Assembly: GCF_003752505.1 (NCBI RefSeq)
Contig: NZ_RKHO01000001.1
Span: forward strand, 496,001 to 560,000
Direction of reading: 5' to 3'
From: Nocardioides aurantiacus
GTDB lineage: Bacteria; Actinomycetota; Actinomycetes; Propionibacteriales; Nocardioidaceae
Length of the DNA: 64,000 nucleotides
Under the pieces are notes generated by a model, which saw only the letters and a list, made by a program, of their open reading frames with translations, had not been told where the DNA came from and made no database searches. A program made the position numbers and the translations under genes. The stretch's first letter is position 1, and each line of letters starts with the position of its first letter. Positions 1 through 9,444 of this stretch are shown in pieces.

Positions 1-1020
1 ACCCGGGTCGTGACCGTGGAGCTGGGTGCTGCGGGCAACACGGTGTGGACCCACCCGGGCGACTTCGCGTCGTACCACCAGGCGCGCAGCGACCGGTTCG
101 CGCGCTTCGAGGAGCTCAAGCGGCGCTGGGACGAGGAGCACGCCAAGCTCGTGGCGCTGGTGCTGCGCTACCGCGTGAAGGCGGAGTTCAACGACGGGCT
201 CGCCTCGCAGTACAAGGCCGCCCAGACCCGGCTGCGCAAGTTCGAGGAGGCGGGCCCGCCCACGGGGCAGCCGCGGGAGCAGCAGGTGACGATGCGGCTC
301 ACCGGCGGCCGCACCGGCAAGCGCGCGGTCGTGTGCGAGCAGCTGGAGCTGACCGGGCTGATGCGGCCCTTCGACCTCGAGGTCTGGTACGGCGAGCGGG
401 TGGCCGTCCTCGGCTCCAACGGCTCCGGCAAGTCCCACTTCCTGCGGCTGCTGGCCGCGGGCGGCTCGGACCCCGACGTCGAGCACCGGCCCGTCGGCGA
501 CGCCCCGCCCGACCCGGTGCGCCACACCGGACGGGCGCGGCTGGGCGCGCGGGTGCGACCGGGCTGGTTCGTGCAGACCCACGCCCACCCCGAGCTGGTC
601 GGCCGCACGCTCGTGGACGTGCTGCACCGCGGCGAGACCGGACCGCAGGGCGTGGGCCGTCCGGGCATGCCGCGCGAGCCCGCCTCGCGGGCGCTGGACC
701 GCTACGAGCTGGCCCACGCCGCCGACCAGACCTTCGACTCGCTCTCGGGCGGGCAGCAGGCGCGGTTCCAGATCCTGCTGCTCGAGCTCTCCGGGGCGAC
801 GCTGCTGCTCCTCGACGAGCCGACCGACAACCTCGACGTGGAGTCCGCCGAGGCGCTCGAGGAGGGCCTGGCGCGGTTCGAGGGCACCGTCGTCGCGGTC
901 ACCCACGACCGCTGGTTCGCCCGCGGCTTCGACCGGTTCCTGGTCTACGGCGCGGACGGCGCGGTCTACGAGTCGGAGGGCCCGGTGTGGGACGAGGGGC
1001 GGGTCAGCCGGGCCCGCTGA
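1..1020 (+). CDS. ABC-F family ATP-binding protein, C-terminal part (5' truncated)
   Basis: This is the second half of an ABC-F ATPase, a soluble tandem-ATPase family that acts on the ribosome rather than as a transporter. The frame is open to base 1, so the true start lies upstream; the GTG at 10 is not a credible start. Visible in order are the end of the first cassette, a charged linker (about 25-75), Walker A GSNGSGKSHF (near base 412), the signature LSGGQQARF (near 741) and Walker B LLLLDEPTDNLD (near 805), with a switch His in VTHDRW. No membrane segment is present. Family membership is firm. Whether it is a translation factor such as EttA or an antibiotic-resistance ABC-F cannot be told from this half. 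Confidence 0.85.
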   Translation, partial: TRVVTVELGAAGNTVWTHPGDFASYHQARSDRFARFEELKRRWDEEHAKLVALVLRYRVKAEFNDGLASQYKAAQTRLRKFEEAGPPTGQPREQQVTMRLTGGRTGKRAVVCEQLELTGLMRPFDLEVWYGERVAVLGSNGSGKSHFLRLLAAGGSDPDVEHRPVGDAPPDPVRHTGRARLGARVRPGWFVQTHAHPELVGRTLVDVLHRGETGPQGVGRPGMPREPASRALDRYELAHAADQTFDSLSGGQQARFQILLLELSGATLLLLDEPTDNLDVESAEALEEGLARFEGTVVAVTHDRWFARGFDRFLVYGADGAVYESEGPVWDEGRVSRAR

Positions 1021-1040
1021 GGAGTCGCGACGGCGCCACC

Positions 1041-1046
1041 TAGGCT
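1041..1046 (+). promoter_or_regulatory. -10 box of leaderless-type promoter for the EamA gene
   Basis: TAGGCT lies exactly 6 bp before the GTG at 1053, so transcription would begin at or next to the start codon. The same TAGGCT-N6-GTG arrangement occurs before the genes starting at 28339 and 57959. No convincing -35 hexamer was seen. Confidence 0.45.
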
Positions 1047-1052
1047 CCTCGG

Positions 1053-1961
1053 GTGGTCGACGGAGCAGCTCGGGGGTCGCGGCTCGTCGTACCCGCTCCG
1101 CTGCTGGTGCTCGGCGGCGTCCTCTCGGTGCAGTTCGGTGGCGCGCTGGCCGCCACGCTCGTCCCCGAGATCGGGGCCGGCGGGTCCGTGCTGCTGCGCA
1201 TCGGCATCTCCGCGCTCATCCTGGTCGCGCTGGTGCGGCCCCGGCTGCGCGGTCACTCCCGCCGCGACTGGGCGACCGTGGTGGCGTTCGGCATCGCCCT
1301 CGGGCTGATGAACTGGAGCTTCTACGGCTCGCTGGCCCACCTGCCGCTCGGGGTGGCGGTGACGGTGGAGTTCATGGGGCCGCTGCTGCTCACCACGGTG
1401 CTGTCGCGGCGCCTGCTCGACTTCGTCGCCGTCGGGGCGGCGGCCGCCGGGGTGGTGCTGATCTCCGAGGCGCTGACGGTGCCGTTCGAGGACCTGAGCG
1501 GCACCGGGTTGCTGCTGGCCGCGACGGCAGGCGTCTTCTGGGCGGCGTACATCCTGCTGAGCAGCCGGACCGGCGCGGCGTTCCCCCGCCTGGACGGGCT
1601 GTCGATCGCGCTGCTGGTCTCGCTCGTGGTGGTCGTGCCCGCGGGCCTGCCCAGCCTGGGGGAGTGGACGCCGCGGCACCTGCTCCTGGGGCTGGGGCTG
1701 GCGGTGCTGTCCTCGCTGCTGCCCTACTCCCTGGAGCTGCTGGCGCTGCGCCGGCTGGCGGCCCCGGTGTTCGGCATCCTGCTCTCCCTCGAGCCGGCGG
1801 TGGCCGCGCTCGCCGGGCTGCTCGTGCTCGGCCAGCGCCTCGACGGGCTGCAGGTCCTCGGGCTGCTGCTCGTGGTGGCGGCGTCGGTGATCGTGCTCGG
1901 GCTGGGGGCGCGGCGCGCGCCCGCGGCGGTCGCGGAGGCCGAGCTCAGCCCGCGTAGCTGA
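1053..1961 (+). CDS. EamA/DMT-superfamily exporter, RhtA-like
   Basis: A 302-residue integral membrane protein of the drug/metabolite transporter superfamily, with about ten hydrophobic segments in two EamA repeats. The start region (PAPLLVLGGVLSVQFGGALA) and the segment with GLMNWSFYGSLAHLPLG resemble RhtA-type threonine/homoserine exporters, so amino-acid efflux is the likely role; the substrate is inferred. The GTG start is chosen because it sits 6 bp behind a TAGGCT box and begins just before the first membrane helix. The 3' end overlaps the convergent DUF2993 gene by 17 bp. There is no operon partner on this strand. Confidence 0.8.
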   Translation: MVDGAARGSRLVVPAPLLVLGGVLSVQFGGALAATLVPEIGAGGSVLLRIGISALILVALVRPRLRGHSRRDWATVVAFGIALGLMNWSFYGSLAHLPLGVAVTVEFMGPLLLTTVLSRRLLDFVAVGAAAAGVVLISEALTVPFEDLSGTGLLLAATAGVFWAAYILLSSRTGAAFPRLDGLSIALLVSLVVVVPAGLPSLGEWTPRHLLLGLGLAVLSSLLPYSLELLALRRLAAPVFGILLSLEPAVAALAGLLVLGQRLDGLQVLGLLLVVAASVIVLGLGARRAPAAVAEAELSPRS

Positions 1962-2616
1962 GGTCGCGGCCCACCAGCACCAGCCGGAGGCCCGACGTCG
2001 TCGCCGACAGCGACTCCGGGCGGACGTCGTACGGCAGGCCGTCCACGGGCAGGTCGACGTCGAACGCCGCCTGCACCACGGCCGTCACCGCGGGAGGGAG
2101 CGAGCCCTCGGCGGCGGCGTCGACGAACCGCACCGCGCCCTCGGTCAGCCGCGGCCGCACCGTCACGCCGGGGTCGAAGTCCTGGCCCGCGACGGTGACC
2201 TCGCGGCTGCCGCGCACCCGCCCCTCGCCGACGTAGGTCACGTCGAGCCCGGTCAGCCGGCCCAGCTCGCCGTAGGAGATGGTCGTCACCGCCCGTCCCC
2301 GCCCCGCCGCGAACCGGGACACGTCGCGGTCGGTGGTGACGTCGGTGAAGGTGACGCGCAGCCGCGCCAGGCGCAGCTCGCCGTCACCGCTGCGCACCAC
2401 GACGTCCTCGGCGGTCGCGCTCACCTCGCCGAACTCGCGCGCCAACGCCTGGGTGAGGAAGGGGAACCCGGCGATGTCGACGTCGGGGGTCGAGCCGAGG
2501 TCCTGGCTGGCCGCGAGCCGCGTGGCGACCTCACGCTCGGCCCACCAGTCGGCGGCACGGTCCGCGCCGACCGCGAGCAGGGCCAGCACGACGAGGGTCC
2601 AGAGCAGGGTGCGCAC
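1945..2616 (-). CDS. DUF2993 (LmeA-like) lipid-binding envelope protein
   Basis: A 223-residue protein with an N-terminal hydrophobic signal/anchor (LLWTLVVLALLAVGADRAAD), followed by the DUF2993 pattern: a short helix with AxxLAASQDL, then DVDIAGFPFLTQALAREFGEV and a beta-rich body. The mycobacterial relative LmeA binds phosphoinositides in the periplasm and helps maintain lipomannan; that specific role is only known there. The protein is expected outside the membrane, anchored by its N-terminus. A CAGGCT box 7 bp before the GTG suggests a near-leaderless transcript. It converges with the exporter gene, with a 17-bp tail overlap. Confidence 0.75.
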   Translation of the reverse strand: MRTLLWTLVVLALLAVGADRAADWWAEREVATRLAASQDLGSTPDVDIAGFPFLTQALAREFGEVSATAEDVVVRSGDGELRLARLRVTFTDVTTDRDVSRFAAGRGRAVTTISYGELGRLTGLDVTYVGEGRVRGSREVTVAGQDFDPGVTVRPRLTEGAVRFVDAAAEGSLPPAVTAVVQAAFDVDLPVDGLPYDVRPESLSATTSGLRLVLVGRDLSYAG

Positions 2617-2717
2617 GCGCGACAGCCTGGCAGGCGGGCCGGAGGGGAACCCACGGCGTTGTCCGCTCGTGTGAGGTGTGTCACCCTCACCCCACCCGAG
2701 CCCGAGGAGATCGCCAG

Positions 2718-4319
2718 ATGACCGCCACCGAGACCGCGCCCACCAGCCCCGGGGCGCTGCCCGACCCCGTGCTGCTCGACGACCGGCTGACCCACTGGGC
2801 GACCACGACGCCGGACGCGGAGGCGTTCACCTACCTCGGCCGCACCTGGACCTGGGCCCAGTGGGAGGAGCGCGTACGCCGCCTCGCCGGCGCGCTGAGG
2901 TCGCTGGGCGTCGGGCGCGGCGACGTGGTGTCCTTCCTCGACAAGAACCACCCCGCCTGCGTGGAGCTGACCATGGCCGCGGCCTCGCTCGGGGCCGCCA
3001 ACGCGATCATCAACTTCCGGCTGGCCGGCGACGAGATCGACTACGCCGTCAACGACTCCGGCGCCACGGTGCTGCTCGTCGGCAGCGAGCTGCTGCCGAC
3101 GATCTCGCGCATCCGCGACAGGCTCGTCCACGTCGAGGAGGTCGTCGAGCTGACCCCCGACGGCGGCGAGGGCGACCAGTACGAGGCGCTGCTCGCGCGG
3201 TCGGAGCCGATCGGCCGCGACCCGGAGGTGACGCCCGACGACGTGTGCCTGGTGATGTACTCCTCGGGCACCACCGGCCGGCCCAAGGGCGTGATGCTCA
3301 CCCAGGCCAACATGGTCGCCCACACCCTCGCGGCCCACGACGGCTGGGGCTTCGACCCCGGCGACAAGAACATGGTCTCGATGCCGCTGTTCCACGTCGG
3401 CGGCTCGTCGTACGTCCTGTTCAGCATCCACGACGGCGTGCCCAGCGTGATGACGCGCGACCCCGACGGCGCCTCGCTGGCCGGCGCGATCATGCAGGGT
3501 GCCAACCGCACCTTCCTGGTGCCGGCCGTGCTCGCCCAGGTGCTGCAGTCCGGGCCCGACGCGGTGCGGCTGTTCGGGCAGCTGAAGACCTACTGCTACG
3601 GCGCGGCGCCGATGCCGCTGCCGCTGCTGCGGGCCGCCATCGAGGCCTGGCCCGACACCGACTTCATCCAGGTCTACGGCCTCACCGAGCTGTGCGGCGT
3701 GATCACCCACCTGATGCCGCCCGAGCACCGCGACCCCGACCACCCCGAGCGGCTGGTGAGCGCGGGGCAGGTGCTGCCCGGCGCCGAGGTGCGCGTCGTG
3801 GACCCCGGCAGCCTCGAGGACGTCGCGGTCGGCGAGCACGGCGAGCTGTGGTTCCGCAGCCCGCAGGTGATGAAGGGCTACCTCCACCAGCCCGAGGCCA
3901 CGGCGGAGGTGATCACCGAGGACGGGTGGTTCCGCACCGGTGACATGGGCAAGGTCGACGCCGACGGCTACGTCTACGTCGAGGACCGGCTCAAGGACAT
4001 GATCATCTCGGGCGGGGAGAACATCTACAGCCCCGAGATCGAGCGGGTGCTGGCCGAGCACCCGGCCGTCGCGGAGGTGGCGATCATCGGGGTGCCCGAC
4101 GACCGCTGGGGCGAGTCGGTCAAGGCCGTGGTCTCGCTCAAGCCCGGCGCCTCGGCGGGCGAGGACGAGCTGATCGCGTTCTGCAAGGAGCACCTCGCCT
4201 CCTACAAGGCGCCGAAGTCCGTCGACGTCCTCGAGGCGCTGCCCCGCAACCCCACCGGCAAGATCCTCAAGCGCAGCCTGCGGGCGCCGTACTGGGAGGG
4301 GCAGGAGCGCCAGGTCTGA
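2718..4319 (+). CDS. fatty acyl-CoA ligase (AMP-forming), FadD family
   Basis: A 533-residue ANL-superfamily adenylating enzyme that activates a carboxylic acid, probably a fatty acid, to its CoA thioester. The P-loop-like motif MYSSGTTGRPKG is at about residue 180, the A5 motif QVYGLTELCG near 320, the A7/A8 region GWFRTGDMG and KDMIISGGENIYSPEIE near 405-440, and the catalytic Lys in NPTGKILKR near the C-terminus. The ATG at 2718 is preferred over an upstream in-frame GTG at 2676 because GAGGAGA lies about 8 bases before it and family similarity begins there. It stands alone and ends at a strong bidirectional hairpin. Chain-length specificity cannot be read. Confidence 0.88.
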   Translation: MTATETAPTSPGALPDPVLLDDRLTHWATTTPDAEAFTYLGRTWTWAQWEERVRRLAGALRSLGVGRGDVVSFLDKNHPACVELTMAAASLGAANAIINFRLAGDEIDYAVNDSGATVLLVGSELLPTISRIRDRLVHVEEVVELTPDGGEGDQYEALLARSEPIGRDPEVTPDDVCLVMYSSGTTGRPKGVMLTQANMVAHTLAAHDGWGFDPGDKNMVSMPLFHVGGSSYVLFSIHDGVPSVMTRDPDGASLAGAIMQGANRTFLVPAVLAQVLQSGPDAVRLFGQLKTYCYGAAPMPLPLLRAAIEAWPDTDFIQVYGLTELCGVITHLMPPEHRDPDHPERLVSAGQVLPGAEVRVVDPGSLEDVAVGEHGELWFRSPQVMKGYLHQPEATAEVITEDGWFRTGDMGKVDADGYVYVEDRLKDMIISGGENIYSPEIERVLAEHPAVAEVAIIGVPDDRWGESVKAVVSLKPGASAGEDELIAFCKEHLASYKAPKSVDVLEALPRNPTGKILKRSLRAPYWEGQERQV

Positions 4320-4433
4320 GGCCGGGCTGGGGCGGGTCTGCTCCACGGGCGTCGGCGGTTTCCCACGTCCGCCTGGTTTCTCCGGCGGAGCCTCCCCGAC
4401 GTACGACGCGTCGCCCCGGCAGCCGGACGCGAC

Positions 4434-4467
4434 GAGGGCCGGTCCACCCGCAGGTGGACCGGCCCTC
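4434..4467. terminator. bidirectional hairpin terminator between acyl-CoA ligase and gltA
   Basis: A perfect 15-bp stem (4434-4448 with 4453-4467) closes on the tetraloop CGCA. There is no long T-run, as is usual in GC-rich actinobacteria. It sits between two convergent genes and can serve both. Confidence 0.75.
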
Positions 4468-4485
4468 GGTCGTACGACGTGACGC

Positions 4486-5817
<1,332 letters not shown>

Positions 5818-6193
5818 GTCGACTCCTTGCGCTCGAGGGCGGGGCGGTCGCCCCGGCGTGGGGTGGTGCGGTCGAGACGGTGAGGACGGGGTTGCCGTCG
5901 CAGGCGGAGCGGGCTGGTGCGCCCGGTTTCACCGGTCTTCAACCTAGTGCGTGGTCGGTGACCCCCACCAGTGGGGAGGCGTTTTGACGCCTCGCGCGTG
6001 GGGCCGGTATCTTTGCAGGTCGCGTCTCCTGCCGCGCCCGGCCGACCTTCGTCGTCGGCCTGGTGCAGTCCCGGGAAGGCTGGCCCACCACGGTGGTCCA
6101 CGTCCCGGGCAGAGTTCGTCAGAAGGCGCTGCACCACCCACCGGTCCGGGAATCAGCCCGGGCGGTCACGAACGAGCAAGTAAGGCAACAAAC
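5818..6193. promoter_or_regulatory. gltA-rplM divergent intergenic region with long rplM leader
   Basis: This 376-bp stretch has no credible gene. The left part carries the gltA ribosome binding site on the minus strand. The right part holds the likely rplM promoter (5984-6013) and then a leader of about 175 nt with several short GC-rich inverted repeats (for example around 6076-6112 and 6150-6165). A long structured leader before rplM-rpsI is consistent with ribosomal-protein autoregulation, but no known leader motif was positively recognised. Open frames crossing it on the plus strand lack start signals. Confidence 0.5.
5984..6013 (+). promoter_or_regulatory. probable housekeeping promoter of rplM-rpsI
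   Basis: TTGACG (5984-5989) and TATCTT (6008-6013) are separated by 18 bp, a good sigma-70-class promoter for a GC-rich genome. The predicted transcript start near 6020 leaves a leader of about 175 nt before rplM. Confidence 0.6.
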
Positions 6194-6637
6194 GTGCGCA
6201 CGTACAGCCCCAAGCCCGGCGACGTCCAGCGCGAGTGGCACGTCATCGACGCCACCGACGTCCGGATGGGCCGCCTCGCCGTGCAGGTCGCGAACCTGCT
6301 CCGCGGGAAGCACAAGCCCACCTTCGCCCCGCACATGGACATGGGCGACTTCGTCATCGTCGTCAACGCGGAGAAGCTGTCCCTGTCGGGCACCAAGTCC
6401 ACGAAGAAGATGTCCTACCACCACTCGGGCTTCCCGGGTGGTCTGTCGGCCACCCCGATGGGGGAGCTGCTGGAGAAGGACGCGCGCAAGGCCGTCGAGA
6501 AGGCCGTCTGGGGCATGCTCCCCAAGAACCGCCTCGGCCGTCAGGTCCTCAAGAAGCTGAAGGTGTACTCCGGTCCGGAGCACCCGCACACGGCCCAGCT
6601 GGCCAAGCCCTTCGAGATCACCCAGATCTCCCAGTAA
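6194..6637 (+). CDS. rplM: 50S ribosomal protein L13
   Basis: A 147-residue large-subunit ribosomal protein, the usual length for L13. The N-terminus ([19 protein letters not shown]), the central [20 protein letters not shown] and the late [19 protein letters not shown] are characteristic. The GTG at 6194 is chosen because homology starts there; the frame stays open for 80 more codons upstream, but that part is leader sequence. AAGG lies upstream at ordinary distance. It is co-transcribed with rpsI 34 bp downstream, the conserved bacterial rplM-rpsI pair, and the operon ends at the strong hairpin at 7189-7232. Confidence 0.97.
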   Translation: MRTYSPKPGDVQREWHVIDATDVRMGRLAVQVANLLRGKHKPTFAPHMDMGDFVIVVNAEKLSLSGTKSTKKMSYHHSGFPGGLSATPMGELLEKDARKAVEKAVWGMLPKNRLGRQVLKKLKVYSGPEHPHTAQLAKPFEITQISQ

Positions 6638-6671
6638 CTCTCCCCGACCCAGATCTGACGTAAGGAACACC

Positions 6672-7175
6672 GTGGCTGACACGACCAACGAGACCGGCGA
6701 GGAGACCTACGAGGTCAACGAGCAGGGTGTCGCGTACTCCTCCGAGAGCGCTCCCAGCGCCGACGCCCCCGCCCGTCCGGCGACCATCGCCCCCGCAGCG
6801 GCCACCGGCCGCCGCAAGGAGGCGGTCGCCCGCGTGCGGATCGTCCCCGGCTCCGGCAAGTGGACCGTCAACGGTCGCGAGCTGGACAACTACTTCCCCA
6901 ACAAGCTCCACCAGCAGGTCGTGAACGAGCCGTTCGCCACCACCCAGCTGGAGGGGCGCTTCGACGTCATCGCCCGCATCCACGGCGGTGGCATCACCGG
7001 TCAGGCCGGCGCCCTGCGCCTCGGCGTGGCCCGCTGCCTCAACGCGATCGACGAGGAGGCCAACCGCCCGGACCTGAAGAAGGCCGGTCTGCTGACCCGC
7101 GACGCCCGCGTCATCGAGCGCAAGAAGGCCGGTCTGAAGAAGGCCCGCAAGGCGCCCCAGTTCAGCAAGCGCTGA
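6672..7175 (+). CDS. rpsI: 30S ribosomal protein S9
   Basis: A 167-residue small-subunit protein. The conserved S9 body starts near residue 43 ([19 protein letters not shown]) and ends with the basic tail [17 protein letters not shown] that reaches the ribosomal P site. The first 40 residues are an acidic, Ala/Pro-rich extension ([13 protein letters not shown]) of the sort common in actinobacterial S9. The GTG start has AAGGA six bases before it. It is the second gene of the rplM operon and is followed by a 20-bp-stem terminator. Confidence 0.97.
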   Translation: MADTTNETGEETYEVNEQGVAYSSESAPSADAPARPATIAPAAATGRRKEAVARVRIVPGSGKWTVNGRELDNYFPNKLHQQVVNEPFATTQLEGRFDVIARIHGGGITGQAGALRLGVARCLNAIDEEANRPDLKKAGLLTRDARVIERKKAGLKKARKAPQFSKR

Positions 7176-7188
7176 CCTCAGCACCTGC

Positions 7189-7232
7189 ACGTCGGCCGTC
7201 CCGCAGCCCATCGGCTGCGGGGCGGCCGACGT
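7189..7232 (+). terminator. terminator of the rplM-rpsI operon
   Basis: A 20-bp stem (7189-7208 with 7213-7232, one G-T pair) closes on the loop CATC, 13 bp after the rpsI stop. It is the longest uninterrupted hairpin in the window and the only obvious end signal of the operon. Confidence 0.85.
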
Positions 7233-7295
7233 CGTTGTACGGTCGCGGCCGCGGATCGCCGCGTCGTACGCCCCGTCAATCCCGGAGGGTCTCCC

Positions 7296-8642
7296 ATGGC
7301 ACGCCTGTTCGGCACCGACGGGGTCCGCGGCCTGGCCAACGGTGACCTCACCGCTGAGCTGGCCCTGGACCTCTCCGTCTCCGCCGCCCACATCCTCGCC
7401 GAGCGCGGCACCTTCGCCGGGCACCGGCCGACGGCGGTCGTCGGACGCGACACCCGCATCTCGGGGCAGTTCCTCGAGGCCGCGGTGGTCGCCGGGCTCG
7501 CGTCGGCCGGCGTCGACGTGCTGCTCCTCGGCGAGCTCCCCACCCCCGGCGTCGCCTGGCTGACCGCCGAGCTCGGCGCCGACCTCGGCGTGATGCTGTC
7601 GGCCTCGCACAACGCCATGCCCGACAACGGCATCAAGTTCCTGGCCCGCGGCGGCGTCAAGCTCGACGACGCGATCGAGGCGGCCATCGAGAAGCGGCTG
7701 CGCGAGCCCTGGGACCGGCCCACCGGTGCCACGGTCGGACGCGTCCGCACCCTCGACACCGCGGTCGAGCAGTACGCCGCCCACCTGGTCGGCACCATCG
7801 AGCACCCCCTCGCTGGTCTCAAGGTCGTCCTCGACTGCGCCCACGGCGCCGCCTCCGCGGTCGGCCCGCTCGCGCTGCGCGACGCCGGGGCCGAGGTCGT
7901 CGCGATCTGCGCCGAGCCCGACGGCACCAACATCAACGAGGGCTGCGGCTCGACCCACCTCGAGGTGCTGCAGGCGGCCGTCCTGGAGCACGGCGCCGAC
8001 GCCGGCTTCGCGCTCGACGGCGACGCCGACCGGTGCCTGGCCGTGGACCGTCGCGGCGAGGTCGTCGACGGCGACCAGATCCTGGCCGTCCTGGCGCTGT
8101 CGATGCGCGAGGCCGGGCGGCTCCACGACGACACCGTCGTCGCGACCGTGATGAGCAACCTGGGCTTCGTGCAGGCGATGCGGGCCGCCGGGGTCGGGGT
8201 GCGGCAGACCAAGGTCGGCGACCGCTACGTCCTGGAGGCGATGAAGGTCCTCGGCTTCACCCTGGGCGGCGAGCAGTCCGGCCACGTCATCATGAGCCGC
8301 TACGCCACCACCGGCGACGGCCTGCTGACCGCGCTGCACGTGCTCGACCGCATGGTGAGCACCGGCCAGGAGCTGCACGAGCTCGCCGCGGTGATGACCC
8401 GCCTGCCCCAGGTGCTGGTCAACGTGCCGGGCGTCGACAAGGCCCGCGCCGACGAGGACTTCGTGCTGGCGGCCGCGGTCGCCGACGCCGAGGCCGAGCT
8501 GGGCGACGAGGGCCGGGTGCTGCTCCGCCCCTCGGGCACCGAGCCGCTCGTCCGCGTCATGGTCGAGGCCCCCACCGCCGACCAGGCCCGCGCGGTCGCC
8601 GACCGGCTGGCGGGCGTGGTGCGCGACCAGCTGTCCCTCTAG
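7296..8642 (+). CDS. glmM: phosphoglucosamine mutase
   Basis: A 448-residue alpha-D-phosphohexomutase that converts glucosamine-6-phosphate to glucosamine-1-phosphate on the way to UDP-GlcNAc and the cell wall. It opens with [13 protein letters not shown]. The phospho-carrier serine is Ser104 in [11 protein letters not shown], the metal-binding loop is LDGDADRC (near 245), the sugar-binding loop GEQSGH (near 325) and the phosphate-binding loop [12 protein letters not shown] at the C-terminus. GGAGGG precedes the ATG at good distance. The next enzyme donor in the pathway, glmS, is 11 kb away. The stop codon is followed within 2 bp by a tandem repeat array. Confidence 0.96.
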   Translation: MARLFGTDGVRGLANGDLTAELALDLSVSAAHILAERGTFAGHRPTAVVGRDTRISGQFLEAAVVAGLASAGVDVLLLGELPTPGVAWLTAELGADLGVMLSASHNAMPDNGIKFLARGGVKLDDAIEAAIEKRLREPWDRPTGATVGRVRTLDTAVEQYAAHLVGTIEHPLAGLKVVLDCAHGAASAVGPLALRDAGAEVVAICAEPDGTNINEGCGSTHLEVLQAAVLEHGADAGFALDGDADRCLAVDRRGEVVDGDQILAVLALSMREAGRLHDDTVVATVMSNLGFVQAMRAAGVGVRQTKVGDRYVLEAMKVLGFTLGGEQSGHVIMSRYATTGDGLLTALHVLDRMVSTGQELHELAAVMTRLPQVLVNVPGVDKARADEDFVLAAAVADAEAELGDEGRVLLRPSGTEPLVRVMVEAPTADQARAVADRLAGVVRDQLSL

Positions 8643-8644
8643 CC

Positions 8645-8804
8645 GCCGAGCGGGCAGTTGTGCTGACGCTGGATGCGCCGAGCGGGCAGTTCTGCTGAGG
8701 GTGGGTGTGGCGAGCGGGCAGCTCTGCTGAGGGTGGGTGCGCCGAGCGGGCAGTTCTGCTGAGGGTGGGTGCGCCGAGCGGGCAGTTCTGCTGACGCTGG
8801 TACG
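8645..8804 (+). repeat. tandem array A: five 32-bp units directly after glmM
   Basis: Units begin at 8645, 8677, 8709, 8741 and 8773, an exact 32-bp period. Each has a 20-nt core, consensus gccgagcgggcagttctgct, and a 12-nt tail: gagggtgggtgc or gagggtgggtgt in units 2-4, and a gacgctgg-type tail in the first and last units. The array begins 2 bp after the glmM stop. A related core occurs in arrays B (9347-9430) and C (10608-10659), both on the opposite strand and both directly behind a gene. Function is unknown. Confidence 0.9.
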
Positions 8805-8858
8805 CCGGCCGGCCCGGCGTACGGAACAAAGGGGGTGGTCCTGCCGGTTGGGCCAGGC

Positions 8859-9290
8859 ATGACCAACACACCCGAGAAGATCGTCTACACCGCCCGCGCC
8901 ACCGTGACCGGCGGCCGCCAGGGCCGCGCGACGTCCGAGGACGGCGTGCTGGACCTGTCGCTGACCGCCCCCAAGGAGACCGGTGGGCCGGGTACGGGGA
9001 CCAACCCCGAGCAGCTGTTCGCGGTCGGGTACGGCGCCTGCTTCCAGGGCGCGCTCGGCCTCGTGGCCAAGAAGCAGGGCGTCGACGCCTCGGGCTCGAC
9101 CCTCGACATCGCCGTGGGCTTCGGTCCCGAGGGCGACTCGTTCGCCATCACCGCCGACATCGTCGCGACCATCCCTGGCGTCGACGACGCCAAGGCCCAG
9201 GAGCTGGTCGAGGCCGCCCACGCGGTCTGCCCCTACTCCAAGGCCACCCGCGGCAACGTGCCCGTCACGGTCACCGGCAAGGGCGCCTGA
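8859..9290 (+). CDS. ohr: organic hydroperoxide resistance protein, Ohr/OsmC family
   Basis: A 143-residue thiol-dependent peroxidase that reduces organic hydroperoxides in the cytoplasm. The Ohr pattern is clear: an N-terminal strand with KIVYTARATVTGGRQGR, GTNPEQLFAVGYGACFQGAL with the peroxidatic Cys (about residue 60), and AHAVCPYSKATRGNVPV with the resolving Cys (about 125). Length matches the family. The ATG at 8859 lacks a strong ribosome binding site but is where family similarity begins; the frame is open upstream into the repeat array. No adjacent OhrR regulator was found. A hairpin terminator follows. Confidence 0.9.
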   Translation: MTNTPEKIVYTARATVTGGRQGRATSEDGVLDLSLTAPKETGGPGTGTNPEQLFAVGYGACFQGALGLVAKKQGVDASGSTLDIAVGFGPEGDSFAITADIVATIPGVDDAKAQELVEAAHAVCPYSKATRGNVPVTVTGKGA

Positions 9291-9307
9291 CCCCCACGCC
9301 TGACCAC

Positions 9308-9341
9308 CGAGGACCCCGGACGACACCGTCCGGGGCCCTCG
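9308..9341 (+). terminator. hairpin after ohr
   Basis: Fifteen paired positions with a single mismatch (9308-9322 with 9327-9341) and the loop ACAC, 18 bp after the ohr stop. The next repeat array begins within 6 bp. Confidence 0.65.
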
Positions 9342-9346
9342 TCGCG

Positions 9347-9430
9347 CGCAGAGGTGCCCGGTCGGCGGTCCTGGAGCGAGCAGAAGTGCCCGGTCGGCGG
9401 TCCTGGAGCGAGCAGACGTGCCCGGTCGGC
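9347..9430 (-). repeat. tandem array B: three 32-bp units after the MetE-like gene
   Basis: Read on the minus strand, the cores occupy 9411-9430, 9379-9398 and 9347-9366, an exact 32-bp period. The core consensus is gccgaccgggcacttctgct, which differs from the array A core only at positions 6 and 13 (G to C in both). The 12-nt tail (cgctccaggacc) is unrelated to that of array A. The array starts about 15 bp past the stop of the minus-strand gene at 9445, so its orientation to the preceding gene is the same as in array A. Confidence 0.85.
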
Positions 9431-9444
9431 GGCTGTCGCTCGCG

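Noticed and set aside
2421-4346. 641-codon minus-strand frame opposite the acyl-CoA ligase
   Set aside because: The ligase frame has complete ANL motifs. The antisense frame is low-complexity Val/Gly/His/Asp and ends inside the DUF2993 gene in the wrong frame.
8557-8871. Minus-strand frames through the tandem array that encode repeated NCPLG/ARSA peptides
   Set aside because: They are translations of a 32-bp DNA repeat, whose period is not a multiple of three, so the peptide shifts frame every unit. They also overlap glmM and ohr antisense and lack start signals.
8645-9430. CRISPR array
   Set aside because: The 20-nt core with 12-nt tails superficially recalls repeat-spacer structure, but tails are too short, mostly identical within an array, and no cas gene is present.
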